From contig CANQKL010000034.1 of assembly GCA_947624455.1 (NCBI GenBank), positions 1 through 12,868 of the forward strand: a stretch of 12,868 bases of DNA, in the 5' to 3' direction. Source of the stretch: an uncultured Clostridia bacterium. Its GTDB lineage: Bacteria; Bacillota; Clostridia; UMGS1883. The position numbers were made by a program, and so were the translations under genes. The notes under the pieces are model-generated. The model did not search any database, was not told where the DNA came from, and worked only from the letters and a program-made list of their open reading frames with translations. Shown one piece after another: positions 7,991 through 12,868 of the stretch; within the stretch, counting starts at the first letter, position 1; the number at the start of each line of letters is the position of its first letter.

Positions 7991-9310
7991 CTATACTTCT
8001 TTTACGTCTCTGATTATTTCATTGATGGTCATTTTTAAGACCGGATCGTTTTGGAGCTGGTTTTCCACACTCTTGATGGAATACATGGCGGTGGAGTGAT
8101 CTTTGCCGAAAATAGCTCCGATTTTTGGAAAGGACAGACCGAGTATTTCCCTTATAACGAACATAGTGACCTTTCTTGGGCCGGTGACCTCTTTCCTTCT
8201 GGCGTCGCTCTTAAGATCCTCGGGGGAGATCTTGTAATGGCGGGCGCAGTGTTCGATTATAAAGTCGGGAGTTATTTCCGAAACGTCTCTGGGGCCGAAG
8301 GCTTTGAGAGCTATCTCGGCCACGTCGGGAGTTATTTCCTTATTTACCAGGCTCTTATAGGCTGACAGGCGGTTAAGGGCGCCCTCCAGCTCTCGGATGT
8401 TTGAATTGACCTTTTCGCAGATCATATAGTAAATGTGATCGTCGATGTTCAAATTCATTTCCTTGGCTTTGTTTTTGAGGATCGCCAGCTTTGTGTCGAA
8501 ATCCGGCGGCTGGATGTCGCATTGAAGTCCCCACTTGAACCGGGATATGAGCCTTTCCTCCAAGGTCTTTATCTCCTCGGGAGGCCGGTCGCTGGTGATA
8601 ACTATTTGCTTGTTAGCCTCGTGAAGGACGTTGAAGGTGTTGAAAAATTCTTCTTCTATGCTCTTTTTACCGGCGATGAACTGGATGTCGTCGATGAGCA
8701 GCACATCCATTTTTCTGTACTTTTCCCTAAATTCAAAAGGCTTGTTTTCCCTAATGGAATCCACCAACTCGTTGGTGAAGTTTTCCGAGGTTACGAGGGC
8801 TATTTTGATGTCGGGGTTATTTTCGTTGATGTAATTTTTTATGGCGTGGATAAGGTGGGTCTTGCCCAATCCCACTCCTCCGTAAAGAAAGAGGGGGTTA
8901 TACATGGGTACCATGCCCGGAGCCTCGGCCACCGCCGCGCAGGCCGCGTGAGCGATGCGGTTGCTTCCGCCGACCACAAAGTTGTCGAAGGTATATTTTT
9001 CCGACATACCCTTTGAGTCCTGCCTGGGTTCTCCGTCCTCATCCTCCGACAAAAGCTTGTTGTTGACGGCGATCTCTATATCCGGGAGCTGACCGGTCAC
9101 CTCTTTAAAGGACTGCTTTATCAGCGGGAGATAGCGCTTGGCTATCATGTTTCGGTTGATCTCATTGTCGGTGGATAAGAGGAATACGTTGTTTTTCATG
9201 GAAATAGGAGTAAGCGTCTTTATCCAGGTGTTGAATGCCAGACTGGAACACTCTTCTTCGATAAGAACAAGACAACTTTCCCATACTTCGTTAAGTTCGC
9301 TTAATTCCAT
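7991..9310 (-). CDS. dnaA: Chromosomal replication initiator DnaA
   Basis: AAA+ initiator (439 aa) that binds DnaA boxes and melts the origin. Domain I spans about residues 1-80 and a short linker 81-103. The AAA+ core has Walker A GGVGLGKT (144-151), Walker B LLIDDIQF (204-211), an arginine finger in LISRF (R257) and sensor 2 in NIRELEG (R306). The DNA-binding domain IV ends with the signature GKDHSTAMYSI (402-412). The ATG start has AAGGAG 7 nt upstream. A good promoter about 187 bp upstream (9504-9532) and DnaA-box-like sites in the leader suggest autoregulation. Near-boxes also occur inside the gene (TTTTCCACA at 8061-8069, GGTGGATAA at 9171-9179) and may be chance. Confidence 0.99.
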   Translation of the reverse strand: MELSELNEVWESCLVLIEEECSSLAFNTWIKTLTPISMKNNVFLLSTDNEINRNMIAKRYLPLIKQSFKEVTGQLPDIEIAVNNKLLSEDEDGEPRQDSKGMSEKYTFDNFVVGGSNRIAHAACAAVAEAPGMVPMYNPLFLYGGVGLGKTHLIHAIKNYINENNPDIKIALVTSENFTNELVDSIRENKPFEFREKYRKMDVLLIDDIQFIAGKKSIEEEFFNTFNVLHEANKQIVITSDRPPEEIKTLEERLISRFKWGLQCDIQPPDFDTKLAILKNKAKEMNLNIDDHIYYMICEKVNSNIRELEGALNRLSAYKSLVNKEITPDVAEIALKAFGPRDVSEITPDFIIEHCARHYKISPEDLKSDARRKEVTGPRKVTMFVIREILGLSFPKIGAIFGKDHSTAMYSIKSVENQLQNDPVLKMTINEIIRDVKEV

Positions 9311-9320
9311 AGCCCTTCTC

Positions 9321-9340
9321 CTTAGAATAACTTAGAATAA
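9321..9340. repeat. 10-bp perfect tandem repeat
   Basis: CTTAGAATAA occurs twice head-to-tail. In the dnaA mRNA the copy nearest the start supplies the first bases of the AAGGAG SD, so the repeat forms the immediate upstream context of dnaA translation. Confidence 0.8.
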
Positions 9341-9388
9341 ATAGATTGTTAAAAACTTTTACAAATTAACAGGACTGTTGAAAAAAAC

Positions 9389-9397
9389 TGTGGAAAA
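9389..9397 (-). promoter_or_regulatory. DnaA-box-like site in dnaA leader
   Basis: TGTGGAAAA differs from TGTGGATAA at one base. It lies in the transcribed leader of dnaA, on one side of the 11-bp hairpin. It is a plausible autoregulatory or origin site. Confidence 0.5.
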
Positions 9398-9402
9398 GTC
9401 GG

Positions 9403-9431
9403 TATAAAACCCTTGAAAGTAGGGTTTTATA
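9403..9431. repeat. Perfect 11-bp hairpin in dnaA leader
   Basis: TATAAAACCCT (9403-9413) and AGGGTTTTATA (9421-9431) are exact reverse complements with a 7-nt loop. The hairpin sits between two identical TGTGGAAAA sites and within the inferred dnaA leader RNA. No U-tract follows on the dnaA strand, so it is unlikely to be a terminator. It could be an operator or an RNA control element; its role is unknown. Confidence 0.7.
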
Positions 9432-9440
9432 TGTGGAAAA
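9432..9440 (-). promoter_or_regulatory. DnaA-box-like site in dnaA leader
   Basis: A second TGTGGAAAA, identical to the one at 9389-9397 and in the same orientation, directly abuts the hairpin arm. A weaker relative, TGTTGAAAA, lies at 9376-9384. Confidence 0.5.
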
Positions 9441-9503
9441 CATCAAAAATCGACAATAAATCCTGTGTAAAACTTTTTCAGTAGAGATAAGTCCGTTACT
9501 TTA

Positions 9504-9532
9504 ATTATACCAAATCGAACGGTGAATTTCAA
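9504..9532 (-). promoter_or_regulatory. dnaA promoter (sigma-A type)
   Basis: Read on the minus strand, TTGAAA (9527-9532), an exact 17-bp spacer and TATAAT (9504-9509) form a strong promoter. A TGG precedes the -10, giving an extended -10 element. Transcription would begin near 9497, leaving a leader of about 187 nt before dnaA. Upstream DNA is very AT-rich, as in UP elements. Confidence 0.8.
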
Positions 9533-9581
9533 GTAAAAAATTAAATTATTTCAAGAAATTAAAATTTTTTTCAAAAAAATA

Positions 9582-9611
9582 TTGACAAAGGCCGGGTAAA
9601 TAAGATATACT
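9582..9611 (+). promoter_or_regulatory. rpmH operon promoter (sigma-A type)
   Basis: A consensus TTGACA (9582-9587), an 18-bp spacer and TATACT (9606-9611) precede rpmH, with AT-rich DNA upstream. The start would be near 9618, giving a leader of about 50 nt. It probably drives the whole rpmH-rnpA-yidD-yidC-jag run. Confidence 0.8.
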
Positions 9612-9669
9612 AAAGCGTAGCGTTACTTTGGACAAATATCGGACGCACTAATTTAAGGAGGTGTTAAGA

Positions 9670-9804
9670 ATGCTCAGAACTTATCAGCCCAATGTGAGAA
9701 AGAGAAAAAAGGATCATGGATTTAGAAGCAGGATGAGTACCGCCAACGGCAGAAAGGTGCTCAAGCGGCGCCGTCAGAGAGGCAGAAAGGTTCTTTCCGC
9801 CTGA
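9670..9804 (+). CDS. rpmH: Ribosomal protein bL34
   Basis: Large-subunit protein bL34 (44 aa, normal length). It starts MLRTYQPNVRKRKKDHGF and continues RMSTANGRKVL to GRKVLSA, nearly all diagnostic positions; leucine replaces the usual lysine at residue 2. AAGGAGGTG lies 7 nt before the ATG, and a strong promoter precedes it. Its 3' end, including the stop codon, forms part of a terminator-like hairpin before rnpA. It is divergent from dnaA, the usual arrangement. Confidence 0.98.
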   Translation: MLRTYQPNVRKRKKDHGFRSRMSTANGRKVLKRRRQRGRKVLSA

Positions 9805-9828
9805 TCGGTGGAAAGAACCTTTGTTTTT
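9786..9828 (+). terminator. Attenuator-like hairpin between rpmH and rnpA
   Basis: AAAGGTTCTTTCC (9786-9798) pairs perfectly with GGAAAGAACCTTT (9810-9822) across an 11-nt loop, followed by GTTTTT. The left arm is inside the rpmH coding sequence and the rpmH stop codon lies in the loop. This has the form of an intrinsic terminator that would stop part of the transcription, giving more bL34 than RNase P protein. Ribosomes ending rpmH translation would cover the left arm, so coupling to translation is possible. Confidence 0.75.
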
Positions 9829-9835
9829 CATTAAA

Positions 9836-10186
9836 ATGAAAAAAACAGTTTCCATAAAGGAAAACAAGGATTTTAAGAGATTGTATTACCGTGGCAAGAG
9901 CGCGTCCCAGGATTGTCTGGTCCTGTATTGGAGAAGGACCGGCGCGCCGGGCTGCCGTCTAGGGATAACTGTCTCCTCAAAGGTGGGCAAGGCCGTGGTC
10001 AGGAATCGGGTTCGCCGCCTTATAAAGGAGAGCTACCGTCTTATGGAGGACAGGATACCTCGAGGCTATGATTTTGTGGTGGTTGCCCGCAGCCGCGCGG
10101 CGGAGGCGGATTTTCACAGGGTAAGTCAGGCTTTGGAAAAGGTGATGATAAAGGGCGGCGTTGTTAAGGAAGGGATGAGGCTGTGA
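9836..10186 (+). CDS. rnpA: Ribonuclease P protein component
   Basis: Protein subunit of RNase P (116 aa), which helps the RNA enzyme remove 5' leaders from pre-tRNAs. The N-terminus MKKTVSIKENKDFKRLY and the RNR motif in GKAVVRNRVRRLIKE (51-65) are diagnostic. I chose the ATG at 9836 because it gives the family's usual N-terminus; an in-frame TTG at 9821 lies within the hairpin and is unlikely. No SD stands at normal distance, since the closest purine run is in the hairpin arm. Translation may therefore be weak or coupled to rpmH. It overlaps yidD by 4 nt. Confidence 0.96.
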   Translation: MKKTVSIKENKDFKRLYYRGKSASQDCLVLYWRRTGAPGCRLGITVSSKVGKAVVRNRVRRLIKESYRLMEDRIPRGYDFVVVARSRAAEADFHRVSQALEKVMIKGGVVKEGMRL

Positions 10187-10392
10187 AAGAGCTGTGTATC
10201 CTGCTTGTTAAGTTTTATCGGAAATATATTTCCCCGCTCAAGCCCTCCTGCTGCCGGTTTGTTCCCACCTGTTCCCAATATGCTCTGGAAGCTTTTGAAA
10301 AATACGGTTTTTTTAAGGGGCTATATTTGTCCTTACGTAGACTGATCAGGTGCAACCCCTTTTGTAGAGGAGGCTATGACCCTCTGCCCTGA
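10183..10392 (+). CDS. yidD: Membrane protein insertion efficiency factor YidD
   Basis: Small membrane-associated protein (69 aa) that assists insertion of proteins by the Sec/YidC route. The pattern FYRKYISPLKPSCCRFVPTCSQYALEA and the ending RCNPFCRGGYDPLP identify the family, including conserved cysteines at 23, 24, 30, 57 and 61. The start is GTG inside GTGA, overlapping the rnpA stop, with AAGGAAGGG 8 nt upstream. This implies translational coupling with rnpA. It directly precedes yidC, the standard arrangement. Confidence 0.96.
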   Translation: MKELCILLVKFYRKYISPLKPSCCRFVPTCSQYALEAFEKYGFFKGLYLSLRRLIRCNPFCRGGYDPLP

Positions 10393-10437
10393 GCTTTTAG
10401 GAGCATTAATATTTTCCATATTTAAGGAGAAATGCAG

Positions 10438-11322
10438 ATGTATATTTTAGCCGGGCCTTTGGCCATGCTCATCCGGCCCATCTATGATATGATACAAAGC
10501 TACGGTTGGACGCTGGTGATAGTTACCGTGCTTATAAATATCCTTACGATCCCGCTGACCATCATGAGCCAGAGGAGTACGTCCAAAACCCAGCAGATAC
10601 AGCCGCTTATAAACGAGCTTCAAAAAAAGTATGCCAATGATAAGGAAAAGTTCAATACCGAAATGCAGAAGGTGTACACAAAGTACGGTATAAATCCAAT
10701 GGCGGGATGCTTCCCTATGATAGTCAGGCTGCTTATAATTTTGGGCTTCGTGGGCGTGGTATACAACCCTCTACAGTACATTCTCCAGCTTAGCGCCGAC
10801 CAGATAAACGCTATCAAGGAGGCCGTGGCCGCCGCTGGCGCCAAGGTCACTTATCAGGTGCAGTTCTGCGGGCGGCCCGAGGCTATCGACTATATCACCA
10901 AGCTGGGCAAGGAACCTATAAATTTTAATTTTATGGGTATAGACCTGACTAAGATGCTCAGCGAAAATATGTCGGACTTTAAAATATGGATAATACCGAT
11001 TTTGGCCGTTTTGGCGACGGTCGCTTCTTCCTTTATCACCAAAAAAATAATGGCCGCCTCCTCCCCGAACGGTCAACCTATGGCCGGCGGTAATTCTATG
11101 CTTTACTTCATGCCGGTAATGACGGCGTATTTTACCTATATCATGCCCATAGGTATGTCTCTTTACTGGTTCACCAGTACTATCATCAACATAGGGCAGC
11201 AGATTTTTACCAACATTATTATCAAAAAAAATCAGAAGGATCTGCCTTTGACGCTGAACGACAAGAAAAGGCTTGAAAACGCAAAAAAGAATTTGAATAA
11301 AAATAAAGAGGATAAAAAATAA
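10438..11322 (+). CDS. yidC: Membrane protein insertase YidC/Oxa1 family
   Basis: Insertase of the YidC/Oxa1/SpoIIIJ family (294 aa), placing proteins in the cytoplasmic membrane with or without Sec. Hydrophobic segments begin near residue 22 (WTLVIVTVLIN), near 93-110, around 175-195 and near 220-245, with a cytoplasmic coiled hairpin about 45-85. The tail is lysine-rich (after about 260), as in ribosome-binding YidC2-like tails. No lipobox or signal peptide is visible. I prefer the ATG at 10438 over that at 10432, because AAGGAG then lies 8 nt upstream rather than 2. The groove arginine usual in TM1 appears to be Asn34. It is probably cotranscribed with yidD and jag. Confidence 0.95.
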   Translation: MYILAGPLAMLIRPIYDMIQSYGWTLVIVTVLINILTIPLTIMSQRSTSKTQQIQPLINELQKKYANDKEKFNTEMQKVYTKYGINPMAGCFPMIVRLLIILGFVGVVYNPLQYILQLSADQINAIKEAVAAAGAKVTYQVQFCGRPEAIDYITKLGKEPINFNFMGIDLTKMLSENMSDFKIWIIPILAVLATVASSFITKKIMAASSPNGQPMAGGNSMLYFMPVMTAYFTYIMPIGMSLYWFTSTIINIGQQIFTNIIIKKNQKDLPLTLNDKKRLENAKKNLNKNKEDKK

Positions 11323-11344
11323 ATCTCACGAAAGGAAGGTAACT

Positions 11345-11360
11345 CCGCTCGTCGGAGCGG
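11345..11360 (+). promoter_or_regulatory. GC-rich hairpin between SD and jag start
   Basis: CCGCTC pairs with GAGCGG across a GTCG tetraloop. A purine-rich SD-like run (AAAGGAAGGT, 11331-11340) lies before it, but the jag ATG is at 11373, so the hairpin sits between them. A GGAG inside the hairpin is about 15 nt from the ATG. Folding may bring the upstream SD into working distance or hide the inner one. Confidence 0.5.
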
Positions 11361-11372
11361 CGCGTTTCTGAA

Positions 11373-12104
11373 ATGAACAAGGTTGTTATTAAAAGTGCGA
11401 AAACAATAGACGAAGCTGTTGAGCTGGCCCTTAAAGAAATCGGTGTTTCTCAGGATAAGGTTACCATTGACGTGCTTAACGAGGGGAAAAAGGGAATTTT
11501 TGGCTTTGGAAGCAGCGATGCCAAGGTTAAGGTAACCTATGTATGCGACGATCCGGTGTCCAGAGCTGAAGATTACTTAAAAAGTATCTTTGAAAAGCTG
11601 GGGATACAGGCTGAGATCAGCTCGAATTATGAAGATGAAAAAATAAATATCTCCCTCAGCTGCGATGAGGAGACAGTAGGATATATAATAGGTCGCCGGG
11701 GGGATAATCTGGACGCTTTGCAGTATCTCACCAGCTTGGCGGTCAATAAGGGAGAGGAAAATTATATCCGAATAACCCTTGATATCGAGGGTTACAGGGA
11801 AAAGCGGGAGGAGACCCTTATTCGTCTTGCCAAAAGCAAGGCGTCTGTGGTGGCCCGCACTCATAGGAGCGTAACTCTTGAACCTATGAATCCTAACGAG
11901 AGACGGATAATTCACTCCACTCTCCAGGAATTTAAAAATATTTATACCTATTCCGTGGGCGACGATCCCAACCGCAGGATAGTCATTGCCCCGAAGAAAA
12001 AGGAATACGGCAGCGATTACAAGTCCAAATACCGTTATAACCGCAAAGAGAACGAGCTGGTCATCGACGGTATGCCCGCTCAGGTAGCCGAGGTCGAGGA
12101 GTAA
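11373..12104 (+). CDS. jag: RNA-binding protein Jag/KhpB
   Basis: RNA-binding protein of the Jag (SpoIIIJ-associated)/KhpB family (243 aa). It has a Jag-N domain (about 1-50, with KKGIFGFG at 39-46), a type II KH domain (GRRG at 107-110, in YIIGRRGDNLDALQYL) and an R3H domain with R177 and H181 in NERRIIH. A charged, low-complexity tail follows after about residue 205. In streptococci the homologue binds RNA with KhpA and influences cell division and length; the role here is inferred. The only possible start is the ATG at 11373, since an in-frame TAA lies at 11340 and no start codon lies between. The preceding SD spacing is unusual. Confidence 0.95.
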   Translation: MNKVVIKSAKTIDEAVELALKEIGVSQDKVTIDVLNEGKKGIFGFGSSDAKVKVTYVCDDPVSRAEDYLKSIFEKLGIQAEISSNYEDEKINISLSCDEETVGYIIGRRGDNLDALQYLTSLAVNKGEENYIRITLDIEGYREKREETLIRLAKSKASVVARTHRSVTLEPMNPNERRIIHSTLQEFKNIYTYSVGDDPNRRIVIAPKKKEYGSDYKSKYRYNRKENELVIDGMPAQVAEVEE

Positions 12105-12131
12105 AAAACAGGGGCGCCAGCCCCTGTTTTT
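12104..12131 (+). terminator. Intrinsic terminator after jag
   Basis: AAAAACAGGGGC pairs perfectly with GCCCCTGTTTTT across a GCCA loop. The GC-rich core followed by five T residues is a textbook rho-independent terminator; the leading A run would let it work in both directions. It begins on the last base of the jag stop codon and separates the rpmH-jag operon from mnmE. Confidence 0.9.
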
Positions 12132-12163
12132 AATGAGTATTTTAAATTTAAAGAGGTGATACC

Positions 12164-12805
12164 GTGGAACAAACTATCTGCGCTCTTTCTACGCCCTACG
12201 GTCGCGGAGGTATAGCTGTTATAAGGGTCAGCGGCCCTGAATCAATTGCAATAACATCTAAAATATTTCATTCTAAACAAAATATCAAAACTAAACCCTC
12301 TCATACAGTGACCTTTGGGAGAATAATTGAAGGGGAAAATGTTGTGGATCAGGTTTTGGTCGCAGTTTTCCGCGGGCCAAATTCTTTTACTGGCGAGGAT
12401 GTTTGCGAGATAAGCTGCCATGGCGGCATCGTAACGGTAAATAAGATAATCGACCTTTTGATCGAGAACGGCTGTTCTATGGCCCAGCCCGGAGAGTTCA
12501 CCAAACGCGCCTTCTTGAACGGAAAGCTCAGTCTTACCGAGGCCGAGGCTGTCAAAGACGTTATCGACGCCCGAACCGATGGCGCCCTTTGGGCCGCGGT
12601 CAATCGCCTTGAAGGCGGGATAACCCGTCCGATAGTTGACATGAGGGAAAAACTGCTCCGGCTCCTGGCTTCGATCCAGGTGGCCTCTGATTTTCCGGAG
12701 GAGGATGTTGAAGATCTGACTGGCGTCGATCTGGGAGCGGAGCTTGAAGGCATATACGGGGAACTGAACAGGCTTAAAAGCTCGGCGGGAACGTCGCTGT
12801 CGTAG
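12164..12805 (+). CDS. mnmE: MnmE tRNA-modification GTPase, truncated
   Basis: N-terminal part of MnmE (TrmE), which with MnmG modifies the wobble uridine of several tRNAs. The formyl-THF-binding domain (about 1-117) has PYGRGGIAVIRVSGP; the signature PGEFTKRAFLNGKLSLTEAEAV (109-130) and the start of the helical domain follow. The GTG start has GAGGTG 5 nt upstream. The frame stops at residue 213, whereas the family is about 450-460 aa, and no GxxxxGKS P-loop is present. Homology ends near residue 208 and is replaced by unrelated sequence, not by a simple frameshift: no continuation of MnmE is readable in any frame. See the breakpoint finding. No promoter fits between the jag terminator and the SD. 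Confidence 0.9.
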   Translation: MEQTICALSTPYGRGGIAVIRVSGPESIAITSKIFHSKQNIKTKPSHTVTFGRIIEGENVVDQVLVAVFRGPNSFTGEDVCEISCHGGIVTVNKIIDLLIENGCSMAQPGEFTKRAFLNGKLSLTEAEAVKDVIDARTDGALWAAVNRLEGGITRPIVDMREKLLRLLASIQVASDFPEEDVEDLTGVDLGAELEGIYGELNRLKSSAGTSLS

Positions 12806-12867
12806 CGGGAGCGGTAATATTCGCAGAATAATTCCGAAGCGCTTTTATCCCTGTTGGATTTGCCCGT
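12766..12867 (-). CDS. C-terminal fragment, SbcD/Mre11-like (tentative)
   Basis: On the minus strand the frame entering from the right edge is open and reads DKSASELFCEYYRSRYDS, then DVPAELLSLF. The pattern of KS..ELF..YY followed by PAELL.LF resembles from memory the C-terminal end of SbcD-type nucleases, which pair with SbcC to cut hairpins and blocked ends. The frame has no stop of its own: it continues into the antisense of mnmE until 12349. So the fragment is probably cut where it meets mnmE, between about 12765 and 12795. The family call is uncertain; that real coding sequence comes in from the right is more likely than not. Confidence 0.35.
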
Positions 12868-12868
12868 A

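Larger units (their letters stand above)
9311..9669. other. dnaA-rpmH divergent intergenic region
   Basis: This 359-bp gene-free stretch separates the two transcription arms. It holds a 10-bp tandem repeat beside the dnaA SD, two one-mismatch DnaA-box-like sites, a perfect 11-bp hairpin between them, the dnaA promoter reading left, a very AT-rich block (about 9533-9581) and the rpmH promoter reading right. In B. subtilis the equivalent region carries the second DnaA-box cluster of a bipartite origin. Confidence 0.8.

Noticed and set aside
9821..9835. Upstream TTG start for rnpA, adding MFFIK.
   Set aside because: It falls in the stem and T-tract of the hairpin, has no SD, and the ATG at 9836 gives the usual RnpA N-terminus.
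10432..10437. Upstream ATG for yidC.
   Set aside because: The SD would be only 2 nt away; the ATG at 10438 has 8-nt spacing.
12349..12753. A 134-codon frame antisense to mnmE.
   Set aside because: It is the read-through of the broken minus-strand frame into mnmE antisense and is low-complexity; mnmE itself is clearly the real gene there.

Overview
This window is the replication-origin region of a bacterial chromosome, most likely from a Firmicutes/Clostridia lineage. An uncultured Oscillospiraceae- or Ruminococcaceae-like organism would fit. The evidence is the Firmicutes gene order (gyrA, gyrB, remB, recF, S4-protein, dnaN, dnaA on the minus strand; rpmH, rnpA, yidD, yidC, jag, mnmE on the plus strand), strong purine-rich Shine-Dalgarno (SD) sites, a short YidC of the Gram-positive type, and a RemB/DUF370 gene between recF and gyrB. 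The genus-level guess is inference.

Layout. Positions 1-167 are an AT-rich non-coding tail downstream of gyrA, with a hairpin nested inside a longer inverted repeat. From 168 to 9310 everything is on the minus strand, in transcription order dnaA, dnaN, S4-domain protein (yaaA), recF, remB, gyrB, gyrA. The 306-bp dnaA-dnaN gap (7685-7990) holds DnaA-box-like sites beside a DnaA-trio-like TAG series and an AT-rich stretch, so it is the best candidate for the unwinding site. The 359-bp dnaA-rpmH gap (9311-9669) carries divergent sigma-A-type promoters, more DnaA-box-like sites and a perfect 11-bp hairpin in the dnaA leader. From 9670 to 12104 the plus strand carries a compact operon: rpmH, rnpA, yidD, yidC, jag. 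It has an attenuator-like terminator between rpmH and rnpA and a strong terminator after jag. mnmE follows from 12164.

How the genes work together. DnaA opens the origin, DnaN clamps the polymerase, RecF loads RecA at stalled forks, and GyrA2B2 removes positive supercoils. The opposite arm supplies ribosomal protein bL34, the protein subunit of RNase P, two membrane-insertion factors, an RNA-binding regulator and a tRNA-modification GTPase.

The one clear break from the canonical layout is at the right end. mnmE is intact to about residue 208, just before its GTPase domain, and then loses homology. The last ~80-100 bp instead read, on the opposite strand, as the C-terminal part of another protein that resembles the end of SbcD/Mre11-type nucleases. 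Both frames are broken at the same point, so this is an inversion or translocation breakpoint or an assembly chimera. I found no undescribed multi-gene system; the rest is a well-ordered origin region with some unusual regulatory and residue-level details.
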